Shown in pieces: positions 34,602-45,886 of a stretch of 64,000 nt of DNA. This DNA is from Brachionus rotundiformis. Its lineage: Eukaryota; Rotifera; Eurotatoria; Ploima; Brachionidae. Both the position numbers and the translations under genes were made by a program. The stretch is taken from NCBI GenBank assembly GCA_016802295.1, contig JAESIW010000118.1, positions 1,684,496 through 1,748,495 on the forward strand. The letters run 5' to 3'. How positions within the stretch are numbered: the stretch's first letter is position 1; each line of letters begins with the position of its first letter. The notes under the pieces are model-generated. The model did not search any database. It was not told the origin of the DNA and saw only the letters and a program-made list of their open reading frames with translations.

Positions 34602-34914
34602 TTAAGTACCATTTAAATACCTCTCAAAATTTGTGCTGAATTGAGAATCAAAATCCGGTTTTTTGAGCAAATTTTCTATCGAAACGCTACAATCAATAAA
34701 TATAAATTTATCTAAAGGAAATGTAATTAGCTGATTTGATGTTCTAACATTAGGTCCCATGCTGTGATTGTCTTTAATTAAGTAATCAAATAAACACTCG
34801 GCAAATGGCCCAAGTTGCCATTGTTGAGCAAAAATCAATTTGTCTTACCTGATGATGATGACAAATACAGATTTGACAAAGAAACAAAAATAAAAGCGAG
34901 AAAATAATAACCAT
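34602..34914 (-). CDS. small secreted protein, unrecognised
   Basis: Two exons (34849-34914, 34602-34796) joined by a 52-nt GT-AG intron give 86 residues. The first exon is a convincing signal peptide, MVIIFSLLFLFLCQICIC, followed by three His residues. The second exon encodes CLFDYLIKDNHSMGPNV and then LITFPLDKFIFIDCSVS, with two cysteines. The acceptor at the GCCGAG before 34796 is the one that restores the frame. No family is recognised. It might instead be the 5' part of a larger gene whose later exons were not found. Confidence 0.35.
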
Positions 34915-35049
34915 AATTAATCCCAAAACGCCCCAGAATACAATTTGGGCAAAAATCCTAATTAAATTTTACTCTGTGGACATTTATTTGAATGAAAAAA
35001 AAATAAATAAATAAAAAATAATAATAAATTGCTTGTAAATTATTAGTTT

Positions 35050-35274
35050 ATGACGCAATATAAAATAAGCCATCAGCCAAGTCTTAAAAATATCATTGGA
35101 TTAAATGGCACAGAAGCTTGTGCATTTATGGTTTATGATCGGACAAATAATTCAAAGAAATGTTTCATAAATGATAGACTTATCTTAAATTCATTTAAAG
35201 ATAAAAACTCAATATTTATATTTGAAATTGAATTAAATTCGGAAAAATTCAATATTATTCTCATTAATAATTGA
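35050..35274 (+). CDS. hypothetical 74-residue ORF
   Basis: Opens MTQYKISHQPSLKNIIGLNG and continues through an alternating hydrophobic pattern (CAFMVYDRTN, SIFIFEIELNSEKFNIILIN) that looks more like a folded beta-rich domain than random AT-rich sequence. No signal peptide or known motif is seen. It runs divergently from the small secreted candidate to its left. It may be chance. Confidence 0.25.
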   Translation: MTQYKISHQPSLKNIIGLNGTEACAFMVYDRTNNSKKCFINDRLILNSFKDKNSIFIFEIELNSEKFNIILINN

Positions 35275-37984
35275 TTTGATTTTGTTTTAAGTCTCAAATA
35301 TTTGCCCATAAATCAATTTTATATTGTGCCATGTTTTTATTAAATGATTTTTGCTTGCTATGTGTACCAAAAGCACGCTTAGTCAAGCTTATTAAACTCA
35401 AATTTAAAGAAAATAACCAGAAATTGAATTTTTATTTCTTTATCTTCGGTTCGTTTGTTTATCTCGTTTAAAAAGCTATAAATATTTCTAATTAAATCTC
35501 TTGAGTATTCGATTAATAAACATTACTACCTAAATATAAATTTTTTATCTGCTTTTATCTATTGAATAAAATATTTCTGGCATTGGCCAAACAAAAAAGA
35601 CCAAAACTTAAACTTCATTTCATTTTACATTATTTTATTTAAAAAATAAAATATTTTTATTTTCTCATTAAATAAATATTAATAAATTTTGTGTGAATAG
35701 ATGCATTAAAGGCAAATAAGATAAGAGATTATTATTCTATATATGGCTTTTAGTTAATAAGTGAAAAACTTAAACAAACAAAAAGAGTGGAATGCTGCTT
35801 TATCAATGATTTATATCTTAGGGCTTAGAATTTAAAAGCCTCTGAAATAATCGCCTTAATTTCAGCTAGTCGAAAGTTTTTCTTGATAAAATAGAATATG
35901 CTGTTTTAAAATAAAAAATTTACTTAATAGTTTATTTATATACTTTAAATTACTTTATCTATTAGTTATAATTTAGACCATTTTGCCTATATAATCAATT
36001 ACTATCAATAATTCAATAATAACAAACTAGAACTTAAGTAACCAAAATTTTCTAAATAAACATAATAATATCTCATTTAGCTGATATTTAAACATTAAAA
36101 TCGTTTACTGGTATTTGAGCCCAATAAATTAAAGCCTTGATAATCAAAAATCTTTTGCTTAAATGTTACCATTAATTTTCGGAGTTTTAATAAACCAGAG
36201 AAAAATTAGCTTTAGAATATTTTACTATCTTGTTTGTGTCTATAATTAAAGGCGAAATGTCTATTCATTTTTCAAATTATTTCAAGCATATAATTCATTA
36301 AGCTTTTATTCTTAATACAAGATAACTTAGATTTATTTAAATTTCAAGAACTAACCATTAATAAAAAGACTTAATGAATATTGGGAAAAAGGGTCGAACA
36401 ATAGAACAGATTACTTTCCTTTTCTTTTGGTTAATATTTCCAATCAATTACATTAATCTCATTAGAATTTGATTAATCATACATTCATAATTTGAATTTT
36501 GAATAGCAATTTAAATAAAAGCCATGTGCCATTTGGTCTTAGCCTCGACTTAATTGATTTTTTCCAATGAGAAAAAAATACATCATTAGCATATCCATTT
36601 GTCATGTTTATGCAACAGTATACAGTAACATAAAATTATTATATATATATATTTTTTTTAAATGAATCAATTTTTTTAAACTAGACTGACCGAAATTAAT
36701 TAGATCTGATTTTATTTAGGCTAATATGCCAACTAGACTTTAAATTAGTCTAAGAATTTAAAATTGTTTAGTTTTTATTTAATTGAGAAAATTTTGGGCT
36801 AGAAAATTCTTAAGTTAAATTAAATAATTCTAATTTAAATTATAAAAATTATTTTAGGGTAAAAAATTAATTTTTTTACTTTATCTTTTACCAAAATATA
36901 AAAACCAACCGAACAGACTTGGTTGTTGAAGATATCAAATAAAATTCACATTTGGTATTTAATTTTTATTTTTAAAAATTTCACATCCGTGTTCCAAAAT
37001 TATTCTAAGATATATTTCTTTATCTTTGAATTATGGTTAATTACAAATGGTTAAACACAAATCAAAATAATCTTAATTGTTGATTTATTAGCATGTTTAT
37101 GCTAGTTTTTTATAATTCGAATTTTTGTTTATTTCAAAACTTTTGTGTTGTTGAGATCCCAGTTGCTTTTAATTAAATATTTTTTGTTTTAAATTAGAGT
37201 TTTATTTTATCATCGATTAAGATGGGCATGCCAATACAATTGATTTTTCCAAGACAAAAATTTGAGCAGCCTGTTTTTATTTATCAGTTAAATTTCAAGC
37301 AGGTTCAATAAACAAATATTTAAAATGCTATTGTTAATTTTAAATTCTAATTTTTATTGATTTTAATTGATGGATTAGAATAATTGATAGACAATGATAG
37401 ACATGATTGCTTGATTTAAATGACTTTTTAAAAATTTTCGTTCTACCATTATTTATTTCTTTGCTAAAAACCAAGATAAACTTTAAGATGGCTACTTACT
37501 TAATTTACCAGAAAAAAAATTGTAAATAAAAATTAAAAATTAATAATATCTCTTATCAAAACAGACTTAAAGAAATAAAATTGTCAAGTAAAATGTTGGT
37601 AGTATTCTAATCTTTACCAAACAAATAAAAATAAAAAATCATTCACAAGTGGATTCGTGAAGCCAAACTATGAATAGTTCAAAGCTATTTTTGATATTTA
37701 TATTTATTTATAAATTACCAATTAGAAAATACTTATGGCTAATACTTGAGAAAAATAAAATTATTCAAACGATTTGTTTATAAAAAATGAAAGACTATTC
37801 TAAAAATTAAATTATAGTTAAATAAACTAAGAGAGTATTTTTAATTTAATTAAAATGAAGTTCAATTAAATTTTACCTTGTAACATTTGCTAAAATTTAA
37901 AATAGATATTTTTTATCTATTTTTATGAATAAAAAAATCTATAAATTGGACACGATTGATAATAAATGAACTAAAAAAATCACA
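35275..37984. other. gene-free AT-rich stretch
   Basis: About 2.7 kb without a supportable frame on either strand. It includes a short (AT)n run near 36640. Confidence 0.5.
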
Positions 37985-38558
37985 ATGTTTAAGAATTTGA
38001 TTTTATTTGTAAACTTCGGGTGGTTAATTAATGGTCAGCTAATTTTAAACGATGTAGATGTTCAAAGTTCCAACATTTTTGAAGGTATTGATTTAATTTT
38101 AAAATAAATATTTTAATATTTTTTAAAGTAAAAATCTGTGATGGAAGTGTACAGACAAATTTAGATTCCAATAATGGCTTAGATAGTTTTGTTTCGAACT
38201 GGAAGAAAAATGAGTTCGATAAAATGTGCCAATTTGAATGTGAACACCAAATATGTGAAAGAGGTATTCAACAAAATTTTGTTCCACAAGGCTTTCGCCG
38301 ATTTCCTCACCATAGAGGAAAAAGACAATCAATTTTTATACAAAACAGCAATATAACTGGAAGCAATATATTTCATAGTAATTAGGAAAAAAATTTTCTT
38401 TTTAATAATTATTAAATTTATTAGTCCAAGTGTGTAATGATCCTGGAATGAGACCTTTCGGTGACGATATATCGTCTATATTATCAAAGCACAAGAGAGA
38501 AAAATTATATCCAGAATTTTGTAAATATAAAGATTCTCTAAATTTGTGTAAATGCTAA
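37985..38558 (+). CDS. secreted eight-cysteine precursor with GKR site
   Basis: Three exons (37985-38084, 38129-38377, 38425-38558) join to 160 residues. I do not recognise the family. A signal peptide (NLILFVNFGWLINGQ) comes first. Then there is a region with four cysteines (KICDG, KMCQFECEHQICERG) and a basic stretch FVPQGFRRFPHHRGKR ending in Gly-Lys-Arg, a typical prohormone cleavage and amidation signal. The C-terminal part, QVCNDPGMRPF to LYPEFCKYKDSLNLCKC, carries four more cysteines and a Lys-Arg at HKRE. The even cysteine number suggests disulfides; the layout fits a peptide-hormone, growth-factor or cystine-rich effector precursor. Introns are 44 and 47 nt, both GT-AG and in matching phases. 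No insulin-type CC motif is present. Confidence 0.6.
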
Positions 38559-39032
38559 AATATACCAAAAATGATATTATTAGAATAGAAAAAATTATAA
38601 AATAAAAAAATATAATTTTTATCCTGCTCAAACATTCAGATTTATTTTAAGCTTTAATGGTTGTACTGGATAACTTAAATTAAATTTAAAATTATTATTA
38701 ATAAACTGAATAAAAGAACTTTAATTTCTTAAAATTATATTTTCCAACAATTCAATTGTTCAAACGATACTTGATACAGATTGCCGAGTGATTATAATTG
38801 ATTGATTTTTTAAATTAAGACACATAAAAAATCAAGTTTACTTAAAACTTAATTAAAACAAAAATTTTTGATAACCTCAAATCTTATTATAAAAATTGTT
38901 TTGTCAATTTATTGAACATCGATTTTAAAAAGAATATTTTTCCCTGAAATAATTTAAAAATTATTAAAAAATAAATAATATTTTCATATGTGATTAATTA
39001 CACCTGAATTACAGCTGAAATTGATTGAATGT
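38559..39032. other. intergenic stretch
   Basis: AT-rich 3' flank of the precursor gene, up to the GC-rich repeat block. No feature is seen. Confidence 0.5.
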
Positions 39033-39515
39033 CACCCTCTTCTTTTCGCAACCGGGCTTGGGACCGGCTATGGCAGAGTTATGACGGCGTCTTTCCCTAA
39101 GAAGCCAGTGGGACGTTCATCATAAACAGCGCCACTCATCCGAGCACTCAATGGCTGCGAACTCGGCAACTGTTTAGACTAGCTTGGAACCACAAACCAA
39201 GCGACTTCTCTCTTTCTCAATTGAGATAAAGTCTTAACTTAAGGCTTCCAAAGTTACGTACTATCTGCAGAGGGTCAGCTGTACAGCAGATTCTCGCTCC
39301 TTTCGGATTCTATACTGGGAGATGGTCGAAGCCAGCGGCGCCCTCATACGACAAGACTTGGACAAAGACCCGTAGGCCTATGTACCCGTCATACAGCTTC
39401 TTCTGCAGACTACGTGAAAGACCACATGCACATACGATGCATGTGGTTACCACCACCCTCCTCTTTTTTCATCAGGGCTTGGGGGACCTGCGGATCGGCA
39501 GTGTTATGGTGACTG
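39033..39515. mobile_element. GC-rich repeat-derived block, likely retroelement remnant
   Basis: Composition jumps from AT-rich to roughly balanced over about 480 bp. Two direct, diverged copies of one phrase bound it: CACCCTCTTCTTTTCGCAAC with GGGCTTGGGACCGG at 39033-39066, and CACCCTCCTCTTTTTTCATC with GGGCTTGGGGGACC at 39454-39488. Each is followed by a GGCAG-GTTATG segment. The reverse complement (GGTCCCAAGCCC near an AGAGGGTG) recalls 3' ends of some non-LTR elements. A perfect 10-bp inverted repeat sits at 39421-39447. No reading frame is preserved. The element class is uncertain. Confidence 0.5.
39421..39447. repeat. perfect 10-bp stem with 7-nt loop
   Basis: ACCACATGCA and TGCATGTGGT pair perfectly around the loop CATACGA. 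It lies just inside the right boundary repeat of the GC-rich block. Confidence 0.9.
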
Positions 39516-39789
39516 CTTTTTAAATTTATTTTTTAAAACAAGTTTATTTTTCAAAATTTCAATTTTAAAAATGATTTATTCAAAAATTACATCCTATTTA
39601 TATCCTTTGGTATACAATTAACTAATTTAATTAATATAATTTTAGTAATTTTGGTATAAGAAAATAATTCAACATAAAAATATAAATATCTTTTAAAAAT
39701 TTATAATCAAAAAACTTCCTCTAAATTGTCTCTTTTGTAATTATTTTAATATTCCCCTTAAATCTTCTAGACTCATTTTTTTTAATTAC

Positions 39790-41270
39790 AAGAAGTCTAA
39801 GGATACTAATTAGATTTTAATATGATTTTAAAGTATATTAATAAACTAAATATGCTTGGATGAATTACAAATATGCTGAAAAATTTTTTCAGTTTGGTAG
39901 AACAACAGTCCCCTTCGCTTATTACACAATTATTGAAAAGACTTAATATACCAAGAAATGAGCTTAACAAACAAAATAGACAACAAATTAAGATAAAAAT
40001 AGAGTTTTAATGTTCAAGAATATAATTTAAACATCACTATTAAAATATGAACTCCTCTAGACTAATTTTTAGTTATTTTGGTAACTATAAAAGGGATCAG
40101 ATAAAATTTTGAATTAACTAAAATAGAATATTATTAAAATCAAACTAAAACTAAAATTGCTAAAAAAAAATACATCTAGCGGCTCATTTGAGAAAGTTAA
40201 TAATACTAAAAATGAAAATCAGTCTACATTAGAAGAAATTAAAGAATCATTTACTCATAGAATCGACTTGATTATGGAAGATAGTCAATCATTAATAGAT
40301 TTGGCTGAAAAACTTTTAATAAAAATGGAAGATGAAAAAATAAGCAATGATAACATGATAAAAGAATTCAAAAAATACGAAACTATTGAATCAGACATTC
40401 TCAAACTAAATGTTGGTGGTACACTGTTCTCAACATTAAAAAGCACCCTTACCAAACAAATAAAAGATAAAGAAGGCACTTTGTATCCTCCTAATATGTT
40501 TGAATCATTGATAAATGGATTTGTGAAGCCAAGGTATGATGAAAATAAGGCCATTTTTGTCGATAGAAATCCAAAATACTTTGAATGTATTCTGGACTAT
40601 TTGAGAATGGCAAATACCGATTGTGTATATGAATTGAATTCATCAGTAGATAAAAATGAACTTTTAAAGGAAGCTAAGTTTTAAAATATTCAAGGTTTAG
40701 TTGGTCTAATTGAGTCAGAAACTTCTCTATCATATTTAAGTTTTGACTCATTAATATTGTATAATGATGATTTAAAACGAGATTTATTGAATATTTGCCA
40801 ATTACCATATAAAACAAACTTAAATCTTTTGTATCGTGGATCAAGAGATGGATATGGAGCAAAAAATTTTCATTCTAAATGTGACTATAGCAATAAAACA
40901 TTAATTATTATAAAATCAAACAATAATTATATTTTTGGTGGATATACTGAGCAGTTTTGGAATGGAAATACTGGAAAAAAAGATCCAACTGCTTATATTT
41001 TCAGTATTAATTACAGAACAAAAGTAAAAACTAATAAAATCAATTGTGACAAAAATTATGGTCCATATTTCGGTGATGACAATGGTTTCTCTATTTCGAA
41101 TAATTCAAATTGTGTTGATAATTTTTGTTATAGTTCTTGTGAAAGTTGTAATAGTTATTGGGATAGATCTTGTGAAATAAATGATCAAGTTTACATTGCT
41201 GGTTCAGATAAGTTCTTTGTCGAGGAAATCGAGGTTTATTCTTTTAATTAATTTTAACAGATAAATTTGT
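39790..41270 (+). repeat. inverted duplication, right arm
   Basis: Matches the minus strand of 23405-24865, including about 370 bp upstream of the gene and about 20 bp past the stop. Identity is high but visibly imperfect, with substitutions and small indels, including an insertion near 41110-41160 that adds cysteine codons. Confidence 0.85.
40157..41251 (+). pseudogene. broken BTB/T1-TLDc copy
   Basis: Inverted paralogue of the intact gene at 23436-24485. The start ATG has become TTG at 40157 (AAAATTGCTAAAAAA versus CAATGTTAAAAAAC). A TAC codon has become the stop TAA at 40682-40684, inside the BTB domain's final helix (AKFYNIQG in the intact copy). Both halves otherwise stay open: the BTB part to 40684 and the TLDc part to 41251, ending EIEVYSFN. 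A truncated BTB-only product from a later ATG, or readthrough, cannot be excluded. Near its end it has an extra cysteine-rich stretch (NFCYSSCESCNSYWDRSC) that the intact copy lacks. The absence of frameshifts suggests recent inactivation. Confidence 0.8.
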
Positions 41271-41534
41271 CTTGTTTTTCAAATAAAATTTAAAACCAAT
41301 AATTTTATTATTTTTGATTTTTGATGAAATTTTTCATCAAATTAGCTTTTGATAATATTTTAATTGCTCATCAATCAACTCAAATATTTCATATCAAAAG
41401 TAAATAACTTATCATCAACACAACTTTTATTTGTCTTTTATATCAACAGCGAAACAAATTTTAGTTTTGCTTGGTACTATGAAATTATGAAAAATAAAAA
41501 ATTTTTTAAAAAAATTTGTTTATTCTAAAACAAA

Positions 41535-44500
41535 ATGGAAAATACGGATACCAATTTCAACTCTAAAACGGAAGAGATAGATATAGATAATCAAGATGAT
41601 GATAGCAGTAGTGACTCTAGCACAAATGAACAGGATGAAATGGAAACCGAGCAAAAAAATGAAGAATCTTTTGAAGCCAAACTCGCCCAATTAGAACAGA
41701 TAATCTATCAAAACAAATTTCAATACCAAACTTACATAGACATTATCAATTTGACCAGAGAGCATGGTGAGTTGAACAAACTGCGCGAATACAGAGAAAA
41801 AATGAGCCAAGTTTTTCCACTAACAGAGAGTATTGACATAATAGCCAATTTTTATTATTAAAATTAACAATTTATTATAAGAACTCTGGCTTGAGTGGTT
41901 AAAAGATGAGCAGAAGTTTTTGGACTCTGAACAAGATCGAGTAAAAATTGACCTTCTGTTTCAAAGGGCTGTCCAAGACTATTTATGTACTTATTTTTAA
42001 AACTAATTGAAAATTTAATTTTAATTTTGATAAAAATTAAAAGCTGTGGAACTTTGGCTAGAGTACATTCAGTTCTCGATTGGAGGCATGGGTGAAGAAA
42101 AAGGTATTGAAAATGTGCGCAATATTTGCGAAAAGGCAATATCCTTTGCCGGCTTGCACGTAACACGTGGTTATTCTTTATGGGAAGTTTACCGAGAATT
42201 TGAAGCCGCTTTGTTAGCTGGCTACCAACAGGCATCAGCAGGTTCAATACAAACACCAGAGCAAACAGAACAGATAAATGATCAAATAGCACGAATTGCT
42301 CGAATATTCAAACTCCAACTTGGAACTTGTTTGGACAATACTGAACCAACTTTTGAAGAATTTAAACAATTTGATGAATCATTAGCTAATGATTCTGAAA
42401 TTAAAAATATCTATGATCTTAATTTGAAAAAATATCATCAATTGGAACCCTTTGAGTCAGCATTGCTAGAGGCTTCTGGTGATTCGGCAAAAAAATTTGA
42501 GAAATATCTGCAATACTTAGATTTTGAGCATAAAGAAATTAAGGAAATAAGTTCTAAATTATTTGCTAATAAAAATATTAAGATAATTAATTCCATCAAT
42601 GACCGACAGAAAGATGCTGATTTGCTTAAAAATAGCCAAAACAGAATCAAATGCTTGTTCGAAAGAGCAATAGCTGATGATTCAAATTGTCTAAATGTGG
42701 ATCTGTGGCTGAAATATGCTTTTTATTTGGTAAATATTTGATAACTGTCTCCAAATATATGGAAAAAATTATATCTTTTCTTAGATAGAAGAAGAAAGTA
42801 ACGATTCAGCTGAAAAGACAAAATTTATTTTAGACACATTTAAAAGAGCAGTGAGAAATTGTCCATGGTCAGCCAAACTTTGGATAAACTATGCTTTGGA
42901 AAGTGAAAAATCAAACAATCAAACAAAAGAGATTTATGGTGAGGCTATGCAGGCAGGCTTACAATCCAGCAATGACTATTTAGAATTGTGGCATGCTTAT
43001 CTGGCTTACCTAAGAAGACATTTACTCTTTAAATATGAGAATGAAAATGAAGAAAAAAAGGAAGCAATTGCTGAAGAGGTCAGAGATACTTTTCAAAAAG
43101 CTATAAATCAATTATTTGACTGTAAATTATATAATCTTTTTTTATTAAATAAAAATTTATTAAATTAATAACATTGAAGATTTTAAACTAAATGGAGACC
43201 CGACATTTTCACTAGAACGCTTTTGGGCAAATATAGAGGCCAAATATTTTCGATCCATGGATAGGGCCAGAAAAATTTACAACGAAATGATATTGGCAAA
43301 AAGCGACATTGGTCAAGTGACTAGTGAAATATGGACTGACTTTTACCAATTAGAAAATCAGTTTGGTGATGAAAAACATAAACGAAAGCTACTCTATAGA
43401 GCCTTGAATGAGCTTAAGTATGACCAAGATAAACAAGTTGTTTATGAGTTGTTGATAAATTTGGAAAAATTGAGTGGAAATATTGGACAATTTACTTCAG
43501 TTTATTATAAAAGCGAAGCTTTGAAAAAAAAATTACAGTCAGAGTACTTGAACAAGGAGAAAAATTTGGAAACGAAACGAGAACAGCGCCAGAAACCAAA
43601 GCAACAACAAAATAAAGACCAACAACAAGCTAGCAAAGAAGATAGAGCAAAAGGACTCAAACGAAAAGTAAATAATTATATTTTCTTTTAAATTAGGCTA
43701 TTAAATTACAAAATAATATTTTTGAAGTAAATAAATTTTTATTTTCATTTTTATATTTTATTAAAGTTTAAAAAATTAATATTTATTCTTGAAAGTATGG
43801 CAGATTTATATTTAAATAAAGAAAATTTAAAGTTAAATAAATATTGATCTTTTTAAGAAATCTGAGGGTGAACAAGAAACTGGAACGAAGCAAATAAAGG
43901 ACAAAGATGGCTTTGCCATTCCATCTCTTCCAGGAACAGAGTTAAAAAAACAAAAAAGTACAATTAGCAGTAATTTAATTTCAATTTAAATTTTAATCAA
44001 TTAAATTAGCAGCTGAGACACCAGCTCAAGTTGAATATAAAAAAGTAGATAGCAATTGTACTGTATTTTTATCTAATCTTAAATATGATGTTGACGAGTC
44101 CAAAGTTAAAGAGATATTTGAAAAAGTAATTAAATGCATTCAAAATATTAATTTGGATAAAGATTATTAGATTTTATTTTTAAATAGGAGCCAGGATTTT
44201 TAAATTTAAGGTTAATAAAGCATTGGTCAGGTAAAACAAAAGGATATGGCTATGTCGATTTCCAAAAACCAGTAAATTTAATAAAAAAAGTATAATTTAG
44301 TTGGTTTATTATCTAATTTTGATAAACAAGGATCAAGCCGAAAAGGCACTCAGACTAGACCGGTCGTTGGTTGAAGGCCGGCCACTCTTTGTATCCAAGA
44401 ACGAGGACAAGGAATCAGATACCAGTGGTTTACAGAACAAATTTAAATTCGCTACAAATATGGAAAAAAACAAGCTTTTTGTGTCAGGTCTTCCGTTTAG

Positions 44501-44864
44501 CACGGACAAAGAGGCCTTGGAGAACATATTCAAAGCATTTGGAAAGGTCAAAGATGTCCGAATAGTCACGTACAAATCTGGAAAATCCAAGGGTCTGGCT
44601 TATGTGGAATTCGAAGATGAGCAATCAGCTTCAAAAGCTCTGATGCAAACAGATGGTATGCTAATTGGAGAAAATCAAATATCAGTGGCTATTAGTAATC
44701 CACCGAAGCGTAAGCAGTCCCAAGACACCCGTCAGACTGAACCAGAGATCAAAAAATCACTTGGCTCTGGTTCGATCGAGAGCCGAAATGCCACAAACTC
44801 TACTGCATTTGTGCCTAGATCTCAGCAATTACTTGTCAGGAAAAAAACTTTGAACCTAAAATAA
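41535..44864 (+). CDS. SART3: SART3/Prp24-like U4/U6 recycling factor
   Basis: Nine exons (41535-41829, 41882-41986, 42044-42729, 42785-43121, 43180-43667, 43858-43969, 44013-44125, 44188-44271, 44331-44864) join to 917 residues; human SART3 has about 963. An acidic N-terminus leads into HAT repeats: PLTEKLWLEWLKDE, ELWLEYIQFSIGGMG, SLWEVYREFEAAL, RNCPWSAKLWINYALE and LWHAYLAYLRR. A Lys/Gln/Arg-rich basic linker follows, which in orthologues carries the nuclear signal. Two RRMs close the protein: TVFLSNLKYDV...GYGYVDF and KLFVSGLPFSTD...GLAYVEF, joined by RSLVEGRPLFVS. SART3 re-anneals U4 and U6 snRNAs and recruits USP4/USP15 in the nucleus. The tail after RRM2 is short, and I do not see the LSm-binding C-terminal motif of the human protein. 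Confidence 0.95.
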
Positions 44865-45259
44865 ATTTTAATTTTGAATAGAATGTTTCGAATCGAATTT
44901 TTTTTTAAATAAAAAATTTTATTTTTTTGTTCACTTAATTATATTTATTTATTTCTAGATTAGGTAATAAAAAGAAATTTAAGGTTTCGGCATTTGTCCA
45001 AATAAAAAGTAATATTTGGTTAGAAAAAAAAAAAAAAAAACTATTGTTTTTGAAAAGGATTCGGTAGTTTTAAAATTAAGATTAAGCTCTAATAGCTTGG
45101 TTACATAAAGATAGAAACAGATTCCGATCAGAATACTATATTCCAATGTTGTTAAATATTTACTTGTTAAAAACGACTTTGGAAAAAAAAACATTACAAT
45201 AAGATAGCTATAAATACGACCCTATTACAAAAGGTTTTTAGATAATCAAAATTTTTAAA
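44865..45259. other. intergenic stretch
   Basis: SART3 3' UTR and the promoter of the first EGF gene. It contains a run of about 17 A near 45026. No gene is seen. Confidence 0.5.
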
Positions 45260-45886
45260 ATGTTCAAATTGGTTTATTTGTTGTTGGTGGTATTTGTAGT
45301 TGGCTATTCTGAAGCGAATACCTTAGCTAGCAGAGAATTTGTCGGACTTTGTTTGTCTAGTCCTTGCAAAAATGGTGCTACTTGTGTCCAAATAGGCTAC
45401 AATTTGGCCATTTGTTTGTGTCCTAGTGGACTTTCTGGCATATTTTGTGACATACCAATAACAACCACTAAATCGACCACCAAAACTACATCCCCTTTGG
45501 TGCTATGCACACCTGGAATATGTCAGCGTAAATTAATCAAGCATTAATAATAATTTTCTCTAAATTTTCCAATTGCTTTAGAAAACGGATTTTGTGCACA
45601 AATAAATGAAAATTTAGCTATTTGTGTTTGCCAGAATGGTACTTCAGGACTTTATTGTGAAAATGGATCTCCGATTACCACTTCATTAACTCAAACATCA
45701 ACAAGTACAACATTAACTCAACCAAACACTTCATCAGATTTGTCAACGCCAGCACAAGGCGTGTTCCAATTGTGCCCAGATCAGACAATATGTAAAAATG
45801 GAGGTACATGCTTATTTACACCTATTAATAATTTCTTTACATGTTACTGTCAACCTGGGTTCAGTGGAATATTTTGTCAAAATTAG
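45260..45886 (+). CDS. secreted EGF-repeat protein A (3 EGF)
   Basis: Two exons (45260-45527, 45582-45886) give 190 residues. A signal peptide (KLVYLLLVVFVVGYSEA) is followed by LASREF, a single Arg where the neighbouring paralogues have Lys-Arg. There are three EGF domains: CLSSPCKNGATC to SGLSGIFC, CTPGICQNGFC to TSGLYC, and CPDQTICKNGGTC to GFSGIFC. Thr/Ser-rich linkers (ITTTKSTTKTT; TQTSTSTTLTQ) separate them. There is no transmembrane helix, so it is predicted to be secreted. The 54-nt intron falls inside the second EGF; genes B-D of the array lack introns. This is the leftmost and most divergent member of the array. Confidence 0.85.

Noticed and set aside
35050..35274. A reliably coding small gene
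   Set aside because: The hydrophobic pattern is suggestive but there is no homologue, signal or splice support, so it is listed only at low confidence.
38123..38332. 69-codon minus-strand ORF
   Set aside because: It is antisense to the second exon of the cysteine-rich precursor and lacks any motif.
37985..38558. Insulin-like peptide
   Set aside because: The CC-x3-C A-chain pattern and B-chain spacing are absent; the eight cysteines are arranged differently.
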